DNA from: Vicingaceae bacterium
GTDB lineage: Bacteria > Bacteroidota > Bacteroidia > Flavobacteriales_E > Vicingaceae
NCBI GenBank assembly: GCA_018402765.1
Contig: JAGYIE010000001.1
Location: forward strand, 124,001 to 188,000
Reading direction: 5' to 3'
Length of the DNA: 64,000 bases
The position numbers were made by a program, and so were the translations under genes. The notes below the pieces were generated by a model. That model was not told where the DNA came from. It did no database searches and saw nothing but the letters and a program-made list of their open reading frames with translations. Shown here piece after piece: positions 8,687-17,313 of this stretch; position 1 is the stretch's first letter, and each line of letters begins with the position of its first letter.

Positions 8687-8705
8687 TACTTCAAAAGTAG
8701 GACAT

Positions 8706-8740
8706 AAAAAGTAATCCTTTTGTGACATTTGTTACTTTTT
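8706..8740. promoter_or_regulatory. Inverted repeat between divergent genes, candidate operator
   Basis: A perfect 9-bp inverted repeat (AAAAAGTAA / TTACTTTTT) with a 17-bp spacer lies between the copper/haem cluster and miaA. The spacer contains a smaller imperfect palindrome, GTGAC-N4-GTTAC. It overlaps the expected promoter region of the minus-strand cluster. No regulator is known from the sequence. Confidence 0.4.
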
Positions 8741-8751
8741 AATAAAATTAT

Positions 8752-9663
8752 ATGCATAAACCGTTAATTGTAGTTCTTGGTCCCACCGCTATAGGGAAAA
8801 CTCGTTTGTCTTGTCACCTATGTAAAATCTTGAACGGGGAGCTAATTTCTGCAGATAGCCGGCAAATTTATACAGGGATGGACATAGGAACGGGTAAGGA
8901 TCTAGAGGACTTTAAGCTTTCAGATTTCGAAGTTCCATATCATTTAATTGATATTAAAAAGGCAGGGGAGACGTATAGCGTATTCGATTTTCAACACGAT
9001 TTTTTAACTGCCTTTCAACTCATTTCTGAAAAAGATAAGTATACTGTATTGTGCGGTGGAACAGGGTTGTATCTTTCTTCAGCTCTACAAGAACATAAAT
9101 TAATTCCTGTTCCTAATAGCGAGAAACTAAGAGCAGAGTTGACATTGTTAACAAATGAAGAGTTGATAAATCGATTGTCAGTATTGAAGTTACTGCACAA
9201 TACGTCTGACACCTTAGATCGAGACAGGTTATTTAGGGCAATAGAAATAGCTGAATTTGAACAAAATAATCCAAAAGAATTGATGCCAAAGATTCCTCGA
9301 ATTGTTTTTGGAATAAGAGCTGATCGCGAACTCATTAAATGGAATATTCATTCACGTTTAAAACATCGTTTAGCCAATGGTTTGGTAGAAGAAGTAGAGC
9401 AACTCGTTGCTGATGGGGTTAAGCACGAACAACTTAACTACTATGGTTTGGAGTATCGATATGTTAGTCAATTTTTACAAAGTAAAATTGACAGGAACGA
9501 ACTTTTTACCGAGCTTTATAAAGCGATTTGTAACTTTGCTAAGCGCCAAATGACTTGGTACAGAAGAATGGAAAAACAAGGTGTCACTATTCATTGGATA
9601 GAAGGAAAGCTCCCATTGGATCAGCAAATTAATTCAGTTTTAGGAATATTAGCCCAAGCTTAA
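8752..9663 (+). CDS. miaA: tRNA dimethylallyltransferase MiaA
   Basis: 303 residues, the usual length. The P-loop GPTAIGKT (10-17) and the substrate motif ISADSRQIYTGMDIGTGK near 34-51 are diagnostic. LHNTSDTLDRDRLFRAIE and FAKRQMTWYRR near the C-terminus are also conserved. The enzyme transfers a dimethylallyl group to N6 of A37 in tRNAs reading codons that start with U, stabilising codon-anticodon pairing. The stop lies 2 bp before the helicase gene, so the two are probably cotranscribed. Confidence 0.97.
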   Translation: MHKPLIVVLGPTAIGKTRLSCHLCKILNGELISADSRQIYTGMDIGTGKDLEDFKLSDFEVPYHLIDIKKAGETYSVFDFQHDFLTAFQLISEKDKYTVLCGGTGLYLSSALQEHKLIPVPNSEKLRAELTLLTNEELINRLSVLKLLHNTSDTLDRDRLFRAIEIAEFEQNNPKELMPKIPRIVFGIRADRELIKWNIHSRLKHRLANGLVEEVEQLVADGVKHEQLNYYGLEYRYVSQFLQSKIDRNELFTELYKAICNFAKRQMTWYRRMEKQGVTIHWIEGKLPLDQQINSVLGILAQA

Positions 9664-9665
9664 AT

Positions 9666-12600
9666 ATGTTTAAAATTTATAAATCATCAGCAGGTTCTGG
9701 TAAAACGTTTACATTAGTAAAGGAGTATTTAAAGCTTGCATTAAACGCTAGTTCTGAATTAACGTTTCGTAGAATATTAGCAACAACATTTACCAATAAA
9801 GCCGCTAATGAGATGAAAAGTAGAGTGCTGGAAGCATTGGCTTTTTTATCTGATCCAAACCCATCTTCTCAAAAACATGCTGTTTTAAAAGAGGTTTTAT
9901 TAATGGAACTTTCGCTAACAGCTCCTCAGTTACAACAAAAGTCTTTATTGGTATTACGAGCGATTCTTCACAATTACGCCGACTTTGGTATTGGCACCAT
10001 TGATCGGTTTACGCATCGCATTGTTCGAACTTTTGCAAGAGACCTAAATTTACCTGCAAATTTTGAGATTGAACTTGATGATAAACCATTGATAGACAAA
10101 GCTATTGATTTATTACTTGCTCAAATAGGGGTAGATCAATCTCTTACTAAGTTTTTAGTAAAGTTTACTCAGTCTAAGGTAGAAAGTGGGGATAAATATC
10201 ATTTGGAGTCAGATATACAATCAATTGCAAAAGAGCTATTAAAAGAAGATGGTGCTGTTTATATAAAATTATTACAGCGCTTTAGTTTTGAAGATTTTAA
10301 AGATAAAATAGATCGTTATCAAAATGAAAATGACACTTTTTTAGCTAAGCTTGAAAAAGTTGGAAAAGTGGCAGTTGATTTAATAAATAAAAGTGGTGCT
10401 GTGGCTGAAAGTTTTAATAGGGGAAAAGCGGGCATTCCTGCATACTTTAACTACTTAAAAGAATTACGTACTGATAAACTATCTCCCAATAACTATGTAA
10501 AAGAGACCATCGAACAAGATAAGTGGTATAGTGGAAAAGCGAAAAAGGATGCTACCCAAATGGCAGCCATTGATGGGATTAAGCATCAATTGAAAGATTT
10601 GTATATAGAGGCTTTATCAACTATTGAAGAGGAACTTTCTGCGTTTATCGAACGTCAAGTTGCTTTAAAGAATTTATATTCAGTAGCATTAATAAATGAG
10701 TTAGATAAGTTAATTGGTGAATTAAGAACGACTGAAAATAAAGTGCATATTTCTGAATTTAACAAACGAATCTCTGAGGTGATTTCAAAAGAGCCTGCAC
10801 CTTTTATTTATGAGCGTATTGGCGAGCGTTATCAGCATTATTTGATAGATGAATTCCAAGATACCTCTGTAATGCAATTTCATAATTTAATACCATTGTT
10901 TACTAATTCCTTAAGTCAAGGTCACTTTAATATGTTGGTAGGTGATGCCAAACAAGCGATATACAGATTTAGAGGTGGAGAAGTAGAGCAGTTTGTTGTT
11001 TTACCGGAGATTTACAAAGCAATTAATAATCCAACGGTAGCATCTAGTCAATCTCTTTTTAATGAGGTAATTGACGTTGATAATCTGTCTAAAAACTTTC
11101 GATCAAAAGAAGAGGTAGTGAATTTTAATACAGACTTTTTCGATTATTGTGTTAAAAGCTTTAGTGAGTTGGAGCAGCTTTTTGAAGGTCATGCCCAAAC
11201 ACCTAGAGCAAACAACAGTGGGGGTTACTTAGAAATACATTTTTGTGAAAAGCAACAAGGAGGTTCCACTTATGATGCAAGTGAAGAGGATGAAGATGAT
11301 CCAGAACAAATACAAATCATTATAAACCGCATTGAGGTTTGCCTTTCTCAAGGCTATCAATTACGCGATATTGTATTGTTGTTCAGAACGAATACAAAGG
11401 CAAATCAGGTGGCAAAAATTCTAATAGATAAAGGGTTTGCAATCTCTTCAGCTGAGTCAGTTATGATTTCTAATTCGCCTTCAGTCAAATTAGTAGTTAG
11501 TATTTTATATGCAATGCTCTATCCAAATGAACAGATCTATAAAAAGTCAATTATTGATGCATTATTTGCAGAGAATTATTTTGCAGAAGAAGAATTAACT
11601 GCAGTTTATTTGCGGTTAATTAAGCAACAACAAGGTGATTCTTTTTGGAAAAGTTTAGGAGGCAATGCGGCCCAATTGGCTTTTCAGTCACTTCGTCAGC
11701 GTCCATTATTTGAAATTGTAGAAACTATCTTTAGGACGTTTAATTTACTCGATGTTGCCAACCCATACATTCAATTTTTCTTGGATGAAGTATTTGATTA
11801 CGCATTAAATAATAATAACGACTTACTAGGATTTTTAAATTGGTGGGACGAACGAAAGGATAAAAAATCTATCGAACTACCTGAAGGTCTGGATGCTCTA
11901 AATATTATGACTATTCATAAATCTAAAGGGTTAGAGTTTCCTGTTGTAATAATGCCTTATGCAACAGATCGGATAAAAGTAGACGGTGGTAAATGGGTGC
12001 AAGATTTAGATAAAGAACACCCAATAGATCAATTGGAATATTTGACGATATCTGAGAGTTTGGAGAATACGAAATACCACTACGTCTATAAAGAAGAAAA
12101 GCGAAATGCTATTATTGACTTTTTCAATACGTTGTATGTTGCTTTTACTCGTCCAGAGGATAGATTATATATAATTAGTAGTAAGCCCTCAAAGAGTTCG
12201 AATAGTATAAATATACCAACATTAATGTCAGAATATTTAGCTAATAAAGGCGATTGGGATTCAGAAAAGCAAACCTATGTTTTGGCTGGGGAGCAGTTAC
12301 CTGTTACCAAAAAGTATTCAAAAGAAAATAGCAACTCAAAGGAATTAGTAAGTTTTATTTCCAAAGATTGGAACGAAAAATTGGCCTTAAGTTATCAAGC
12401 TCCTGACTATTGGGATATCTATTTTGGTGAAGATGCTCGTCAATATGGAAATACAATTCACCTTATTTTAGCGTTAATTAAAACGAAAGATGATGTAGAA
12501 AAGGTGCTCGATAAATTGTTAAAACAAGGTAGTATTACAGATTCAAAACGTAGTACTTACGCTTCAGAAATTCTTCAATTATTAGAACAGCCTGCTTTCG

Positions 12601-12857
12601 CTCCATATTTTGAAAAAGGATTAAAGGTGAAAACAGAATGTGATTTGCTCACACCTGATGGAAAAACGTTTAGGCCTGATCGAGTTGTTTACTTCGAAGA
12701 CTCTATTAAAGTTATAGATTTTAAAACAGGGCAGGCATTAGAAAAACATAAAGATCAATTGAAAAATTATATTTCTTTATTGCAGCAAGCAGAGCATAAA
12801 AAAGTGACTGGTAGTTTGATTTATATAAAGGATTTAGAAGAAGTGGAGGTATTCTAA
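9666..12857 (+). CDS. UvrD/AddA-like helicase with C-terminal PD-(D/E)xK nuclease
   Basis: 1063 residues. The N-terminus has the superfamily 1 Walker A (SSAGSGKT, 7-14). Walker B and adjacent motifs read YLIDEFQDTS and VGDAKQAIYRFRGG near 395-435, followed by NFRS and, later, IMTIHKSKGLEFPVV and LYVAFTRPEDRLY. The C-terminus has the nuclease motif FRPDRVVYFEDSIKVIDFKTG broken as DRVV ... DFKTG. This is the AddA/RecB arrangement for processing DNA double-strand breaks before recombination. The second subunit (AddB-like) is not in the window. It starts 2 bp after miaA. Confidence 0.92.
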   Translation: MFKIYKSSAGSGKTFTLVKEYLKLALNASSELTFRRILATTFTNKAANEMKSRVLEALAFLSDPNPSSQKHAVLKEVLLMELSLTAPQLQQKSLLVLRAILHNYADFGIGTIDRFTHRIVRTFARDLNLPANFEIELDDKPLIDKAIDLLLAQIGVDQSLTKFLVKFTQSKVESGDKYHLESDIQSIAKELLKEDGAVYIKLLQRFSFEDFKDKIDRYQNENDTFLAKLEKVGKVAVDLINKSGAVAESFNRGKAGIPAYFNYLKELRTDKLSPNNYVKETIEQDKWYSGKAKKDATQMAAIDGIKHQLKDLYIEALSTIEEELSAFIERQVALKNLYSVALINELDKLIGELRTTENKVHISEFNKRISEVISKEPAPFIYERIGERYQHYLIDEFQDTSVMQFHNLIPLFTNSLSQGHFNMLVGDAKQAIYRFRGGEVEQFVVLPEIYKAINNPTVASSQSLFNEVIDVDNLSKNFRSKEEVVNFNTDFFDYCVKSFSELEQLFEGHAQTPRANNSGGYLEIHFCEKQQGGSTYDASEEDEDDPEQIQIIINRIEVCLSQGYQLRDIVLLFRTNTKANQVAKILIDKGFAISSAESVMISNSPSVKLVVSILYAMLYPNEQIYKKSIIDALFAENYFAEEELTAVYLRLIKQQQGDSFWKSLGGNAAQLAFQSLRQRPLFEIVETIFRTFNLLDVANPYIQFFLDEVFDYALNNNNDLLGFLNWWDERKDKKSIELPEGLDALNIMTIHKSKGLEFPVVIMPYATDRIKVDGGKWVQDLDKEHPIDQLEYLTISESLENTKYHYVYKEEKRNAIIDFFNTLYVAFTRPEDRLYIISSKPSKSSNSINIPTLMSEYLANKGDWDSEKQTYVLAGEQLPVTKKYSKENSNSKELVSFISKDWNEKLALSYQAPDYWDIYFGEDARQYGNTIHLILALIKTKDDVEKVLDKLLKQGSITDSKRSTYASEILQLLEQPAFAPYFEKGLKVKTECDLLTPDGKTFRPDRVVYFEDSIKVIDFKTGQALEKHKDQLKNYISLLQQAEHKKVTGSLIYIKDLEEVEVF

Positions 12858-12965
12858 TTTTGCTGAATAGGACTAGACGTATTAATTACCTAAACTTATT
12901 TTTAATGGTTTTATTTGCTATTATTTGACTGTTTAAAAATTAGGAAATGGAGTTATTGAAAATTC

Positions 12966-13455
12966 CTAAATTAACGGTAAGCCCAAATAAACGGTAAAAG
13001 TTAGAATTACTATAGAGATCAAGTTTAGCCAACCCCTGTTTTTATCATATCTCCCATTCTTACAAATCTAGTACCAAAAACAAGCGCATTTGAAGGTGTT
13101 GTTACAACGAACATAAAAGCGCAAGATGCAGCTGTGGTGGCTGCTACCAATAACAAAAATGGATGAGTATCCAATACCATCGCTAAAGCAGCTAAAATGG
13201 GGAGTAGGTCAGCTGTAGTGTCTAAATTAGAAGTGATTTTTGTTAGAAAATTTACAGCTGAAACGATAATTAAGAGCAGCAAAAAAACTGAAAGTCCTCG
13301 TACTTGTTTATTAGCTTTCAATCCAATTAGCTAATCCACTTGTTTAAAATCCTATGGCTAAAGCTATTCCACCTCCAAATAACCAAAGGACACCTCATGG
13401 CAACTCTACAGTATCTTTCCATGTCAATTGTTTTTTTGCAACGCTACTTCAGGTC
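12966..13455 (-). pseudogene. Remnant of an SLC13 (DASS) anion/dicarboxylate symporter gene
   Basis: Read on the minus strand, the conserved C-terminal third of an SLC13 transporter can be followed with lesions. A piece WKDTVELP is followed by TGA (13395-13397) where WGV is expected, then WLFGGGIALAIGF and a TAA (13344-13346), then SGLANWI. After a frameshift comes a 98-codon open part with FLTKITSNLDTTADLLPILAALA and AASCAFMFVVTTPSNALVFG. A last frameshift near 13027-13033 leads to WLNLISIVILTFTVYLGLPLI and a stop at 12966. The N-terminal two thirds are absent because rpoD begins immediately upstream. At least two stops and two frameshifts make it non-functional. Confidence 0.85.
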
Positions 13456-13470
13456 TAGAAACACAATAAA

Positions 13471-13506
13471 AATAAAAAAACCTCCACTGCTAGCAATGGA
13501 GGTTTT
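13471..13506 (-). terminator. Rho-independent terminator of rpoD
   Basis: On the minus strand AACCTCCATTGC pairs with GCAGTGGAGGTT (one G-U pair), followed by TTTTTTTATTTTT. It starts 22 bp after the rpoD stop and separates rpoD from the transporter remnant. Confidence 0.9.
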
Positions 13507-13528
13507 GGGTAAGCCCTAAATAAGATTT

Positions 13529-14392
13529 CTATAAATATGTTTGAAGATTTGTTTGAGAAGAAACTCTTCTTAAACGTCTTAAACCTCTTTCTTTTATTTG
13601 TCTTATTCGCTCTCTAGTTAATCCGAAGGTGTTACCGATTTCTTCCAATGTCATTTCACTAGAACCACCTAATCCGTAGAACAATCGAATAACTTCGGCT
13701 TCCATTCCTTTTAAGTAGGAAAGCGTGCGTTCTAAATCTTTAGATAGCGACTCTTGCATTAATGAATCTGTAGGATCGGGGGTATCATTGTTTTCTAAAA
13801 CACTTACTAAGCTGTTGTTGTCATCATCATTGCTCATTGGAGCATCGATAGATACTTGTTTTTTGGACATTTTAAGAGACATTTCTACTTTTGCAACATC
13901 CATTTCAGTCAAATCACTCAATTCGTCTGCAGTAGGTGTACGCTCATTCTTTTGTTCGAATTCGTTTGATGCCTTACTAATTTTTTGAATTTCACCTAAT
14001 CTGTTATGCGGTAGACGAATAGTACGTGAGTTATCTGCAGCAGCTTTTAAGATACTTTGTCTAATCCACCATACTGCATACGAGATAAATTTAAACCCCT
14101 TGGTATGGTCATATCTTTTCGCCGCCTCAATTAACCCGAGGTTTCCTTCGTTAATTAAATCTTCAAGCGTAAGACCTGTGTTTTGGTATTGTTTAGCCAC
14201 AGAAATCACAAAACGCAAGTTGGCTCTCACCAATCTATTTAATGCTCTCTCATCACCGGTTTGAATTTTTATCGCTAATTCAACTTCCTCCTCCGCATTG
14301 ATCATTTCTTCTTTAGAAACGTCCTGCAGATACTTTTCAAGCGATTTACTTTCTCTCTTGGTGATCTGTTGACTAATTTTCAGTTGTCTCAT
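13529..14392 (-). CDS. rpoD: Primary RNA polymerase sigma factor (sigma-70/RpoD)
   Basis: 287 residues, the short form typical of Bacteroidota primary sigma factors, which lack the long region 1.1. Region 1.2 (SLEKYLQDVSKEEMI), region 2 (GNLGLIEAAKRYD, FKFISYAVWWIRQSI), region 3 and region 4 (GLTRERIRQIKERGLRRLR) are all recognisable in order. It directs core polymerase to housekeeping promoters; in this phylum these have a TAnnTTTG -7 element. Monocistronic, with its own terminator and a 640-bp upstream gap. An alternative sigma factor is unlikely given regions 1.2 and 2.4. Confidence 0.95.
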   Translation of the reverse strand: MRQLKISQQITKRESKSLEKYLQDVSKEEMINAEEEVELAIKIQTGDERALNRLVRANLRFVISVAKQYQNTGLTLEDLINEGNLGLIEAAKRYDHTKGFKFISYAVWWIRQSILKAAADNSRTIRLPHNRLGEIQKISKASNEFEQKNERTPTADELSDLTEMDVAKVEMSLKMSKKQVSIDAPMSNDDDNNSLVSVLENNDTPDPTDSLMQESLSKDLERTLSYLKGMEAEVIRLFYGLGGSSEMTLEEIGNTFGLTRERIRQIKERGLRRLRRVSSQTNLQTYL

Positions 14393-15033
14393 ATGTTATA
14401 CTTCTATTTGTTTAATTGTACTATGACTTAACTATTACTAGCAATTATTGTACTAGATTTTTTATTTAATCTTTTTATATCATTTTTACTTTCGAAACCG
14501 TAATACTCCTATACACCCTAATTATTTTCCAATAATTTAGATTAAACATTTCTGTCGGGTTTCGATTGTATAATCGACGTCTTTATTCACTATCTTGATT
14601 GGTTTCTTCAATTGTGTGTTCACCTGAAAATTCAAACCGTATTACATTAGGATACCTCACCATATGTTAACGTATAATTTCAACTAAAGTTGCCATTTCA
14701 CGGTAAAGTTTTCTACGATTAATCAGCATATATTTATTGTCTTCAAATTATTCATTTCAGGCTACGATTACGATAGAAACATGTAAAATGTTCGCCAACT
14801 TTCTTCCAAAAATAACTTCGTAACGTAGTTTTTAGTCCATACTAATGTAAAACATAGTGCAGCTTTCAATTGGCAGTACTACTATTTTATAAGGAGTTAG
14901 CAATATGCTTCACTATTTTAATTGCAAAGATAAAACAAATCTCCTTTTTTGAAAATAGTATCACAAATATTATGTGTTTGCAGCTCTGTTTGGTTATTTT
15001 TGTTTCTTTTGATTAATGATAAAAGACTAAAAA
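14393..15033. other. Gene-free intergenic region upstream of rpoD
   Basis: 641 bp between the divergent rpoD and DnaJ-domain genes. It is very AT-rich, and stops occur in all frames at about the chance rate. TATTTTTG at 14995-15002 fits the Bacteroidota -7 consensus and may serve the plus-strand gene. No RNA gene, repeat or convincing gene remnant was recognised; the region probably holds the rpoD promoter(s) and leader. Confidence 0.5.
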
Positions 15034-15774
15034 ATGGCAGGTTTTTCAAAGTGGATTGGTGGTGGGTTAGGATGGGCATTTGGTGGTCCATTAGGTGCTA
15101 TGCTTGGTTTTGCAGTTGGCAGTATGATTGATAGAGCTTCTACTGAGGTAGATACTAAATTTGTAAATGACGAGCCTAGAAGAAATAGAACACAATCAGG
15201 TGATTTTAGTGCTAGCCTAATTGTATTAGCGGCTGCAGTGATGAAGGCTGACGGCAAAGTGGTAAAAAGTGAATTAAATTATGTTAAAGCTTTTTTCGTT
15301 CGCCATTTTGGTGAAGCGAAAACAAAGGAGTTACTTCCTTTATTAAAGAAGGTTTTAGATCAACAAATAGATATTTACGGAATTGGACAACAGATACGAC
15401 TTAATATGTTGCAGGCGGATCGCTTGCAATTGTTACACTTTTTATTTGGTGTAGCAGGAGCTGATGGGTCTTATTCCGATACAGAAGTAGCCGTGTTAAA
15501 TCAAATAGCCTCAGCTATGGGTATTCATTCCTACGATTTTCAGTCTATTAAGGCTATGTTTATTAAAGAAATAGAAGGTGATTATAAGATTTTGGAAATA
15601 GATACGAATGCATCTGACGAAGAGGTAAAGAAAGCTTATCGTAAAATGGCTGTCCGTTTTCACCCTGACAAAGTGGCGCATCTTGGAGAGGATGTCAAAA
15701 AAGAGGCACAACAAAAGTTTGTTAAACTGCAAGAAGCTTATGACAATATTAAGAAAAAGAGAGGGTTAAAGTAA
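15034..15774 (+). CDS. DjlA-like protein: TerB-type domain plus C-terminal DnaJ domain
   Basis: 246 residues. A glycine-rich hydrophobic N-terminus (GGGLGWAFGGPLGAMLGFAVG) acts as a membrane anchor, broken here as GGGLGWAFGG and AMLGFAVG. A TerB/DjlA helical domain follows (about 55-165: LIVLAAAVMKADGKVVKSEL, VAGADGSYSDTE). The C-terminal 70 residues are a J-domain with the diagnostic FHPDK (VRFHPDKVAHLG). It should stimulate DnaK at the membrane. The start is ATG 15034, directly before the glycine-rich segment. Its last 9 bp overlap the end of a small convergent gene. Confidence 0.88.
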   Translation: MAGFSKWIGGGLGWAFGGPLGAMLGFAVGSMIDRASTEVDTKFVNDEPRRNRTQSGDFSASLIVLAAAVMKADGKVVKSELNYVKAFFVRHFGEAKTKELLPLLKKVLDQQIDIYGIGQQIRLNMLQADRLQLLHFLFGVAGADGSYSDTEVAVLNQIASAMGIHSYDFQSIKAMFIKEIEGDYKILEIDTNASDEEVKKAYRKMAVRFHPDKVAHLGEDVKKEAQQKFVKLQEAYDNIKKKRGLK

Positions 15775-16005
15775 TTGTTCCCCTTCTTTCTTAGAATGAA
15801 TAGTAGCCTTTGGTAAAGCGGTATCCGCTTTTTGTATAATTAAACTATAGGCTATTTGAAACAAGGAAAACTCATACTTGACTGTTGTTTGCTTTTGGCT
15901 TGATTTTTTAAGGTTATCATTCGACCCTACAGAAGAATTTGCTAAAGCGGAAGAACTAACAAAAAAGAAAATTGCCGTAGCGGGAATTAAGATATGCTTT
16001 TTCAT
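15766..16005 (-). CDS. Small secreted protein of unknown function
   Basis: 79 residues with a clear signal peptide (hydrophobic core, then SSSALA as the likely cleavage site) and a polar mature part of about 57 residues. No domain recognised. It overlaps the DnaJ-domain gene tail-to-tail by 9 bp and has its own upstream gap of about 90 bp. The signal peptide argues that it is real. Confidence 0.55.
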   Translation of the reverse strand: MKKHILIPATAIFFFVSSSALANSSVGSNDNLKKSSQKQTTVKYEFSLFQIAYSLIIQKADTALPKATIHSKKEGEQLL

Positions 16006-16097
16006 TGGCTTATGTATTTAAAAAGTAAGATTACTTATTTTTTTGAAGTTATCTTAGTAAATTGTGTTTAACGGTCGATTAAGTTTAACAGGTACCT

Positions 16098-16826
16098 ATG
16101 GATAAAACTGAAAAAAAACGATTCTTTTATGCTATTCTTTTTCCTTCAACTTTTGTAGCTGTTTTATGGTTGGTAAAATTGATAGAATTTTATTTTGATG
16201 TTTCTTTTTCTACTTGGGGAATTGAGCCTCGCACAATTTTAGGTCTAAGGGGTATTGCGTTTATGGTCTTTTTACATGGTGATTTTAATCATTTATTTAA
16301 CAATTCTATTCCATTAGTGATTTTGGGAAGTAGTTTATTTTACTTTTATCGCCCTGTTGCATTCAAGGTTATACTCTGGTCGATATTGATGAGTGGTTTA
16401 TGGACATGGATTTCCGCTAGAGAGAGTTACCACATAGGGGCTAGTGGTTTAGTTTACAGCTTATTTGGATTCTTGTTTTTTAGTGGATTTATTCGGAAGC
16501 ATTTTAGATTGATTGCTATTTCATTTCTAGTAGCTTTTCTTTATGGTAGCATGGTTTGGGGAATTTTTCCAATTGATCAGAAAATATCTTATGAAGGGCA
16601 TTTTTGGGGAATGTTTGCAGGAGTTATATTGGCCTATGTCTACAAAGAAAAAGGCCTAAAGCGTAAACCTTTTATTTGGGTAGATGAAGATGAACGAGAT
16701 GAAAATGATCCTAACGCTTATTGGAATAAGCCTTTAAAAACTCAACATTCACAATCTACTAAAAATCCTACAAAAGATAGGGAAGTGATTTATCATTTTA
16801 AACCGACAAATCATCCGAACAAATGA
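16098..16826 (+). CDS. Rhomboid-family intramembrane serine protease
   Basis: 242 residues, about six membrane helices followed by a polar C-terminal tail. The catalytic serine lies in GASGLVYSLFG (about residue 115), the catalytic histidine in YEGHFWGMFAG (about 174), and the oxyanion-loop HLFNN motif is at about 62-66. It cleaves transmembrane segments of membrane proteins inside the bilayer; the substrate is unknown. Stand-alone gene. It ends 1 bp before the convergent acetyltransferase gene. Confidence 0.9.
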   Translation: MDKTEKKRFFYAILFPSTFVAVLWLVKLIEFYFDVSFSTWGIEPRTILGLRGIAFMVFLHGDFNHLFNNSIPLVILGSSLFYFYRPVAFKVILWSILMSGLWTWISARESYHIGASGLVYSLFGFLFFSGFIRKHFRLIAISFLVAFLYGSMVWGIFPIDQKISYEGHFWGMFAGVILAYVYKEKGLKRKPFIWVDEDERDENDPNAYWNKPLKTQHSQSTKNPTKDREVIYHFKPTNHPNK

Positions 16827-16827
16827 T

Positions 16828-17313
16828 TTATTTTAAGGTATATATCATCCGAGTGGTGCATGCGAAGTGACCTGTATTTCCCATGCGGTAATTGATGTAT
16901 ATGAATCCTGTTTTCTCGTAAAGGTGAATGGCTTCTTTTAGGGCAGGGAATGTCTCTAAATAACAAATTTCAAATTTTTTTGATTTGGCAAAATCGAGGC
17001 ATAATTGCATTAACTTTTTACCAATTCCTTTGCCTCTTGCAGTAGGTTTTAAAAACATACGTTGTAGTTCGCATACACTTTCTGATTCACCTGAAAGTAA
17101 GTTAATACCTGCACCACCTAGTAATTCATCGCCTAGATAGGCAACAAAATAACGACTTCTTTTATCAATAAATGTCGTAGATAATTGGTTTGTACCTTCA
17201 TCTGTAAAAACTGTTCCTGCTGTTGCCGAATCATATTCTACTAAAGTACTTTTAATGATTTTTGCTAATGCTGAATTATCAGTTGTATTGATTTGACGAT
17301 AGCTTACTTCCAT
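16828..17313 (-). CDS. GNAT-family N-acetyltransferase
   Basis: 161 residues. The acetyl-CoA-binding motif A is clear: ELQRMFLKPTARGKGIGKKL, with the RGKGIGKK pyrophosphate loop near 93-100. YEKTGFIYIN near the end is the usual motif B region. The acceptor is unknown. The start overlaps the stop of the upstream barrel gene by one base (ATTA on the plus strand), so it forms a unit with the two outer-membrane protein genes. Confidence 0.88.
   Translation of the reverse strand: MEVSYRQINTTDNSALAKIIKSTLVEYDSATAGTVFTDEGTNQLSTTFIDKRSRYFVAYLGDELLGGAGINLLSGESESVCELQRMFLKPTARGKGIGKKLMQLCLDFAKSKKFEICYLETFPALKEAIHLYEKTGFIYINYRMGNTGHFACTTRMIYTLK

Noticed and set aside
14530-14850. Possible degraded minus-strand gene upstream of rpoD with readable stretches
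   Set aside because: One frame gives pieces that look protein-like (INRRKLYREMATLVEIIR), but about five stops in 105 codons is near the chance rate for this base composition and no family was recognised.
14949-15131. 60-codon ORF overlapping the DnaJ-domain gene start
   Set aside because: It overlaps the strongly supported DjlA-like frame and has no features of its own.
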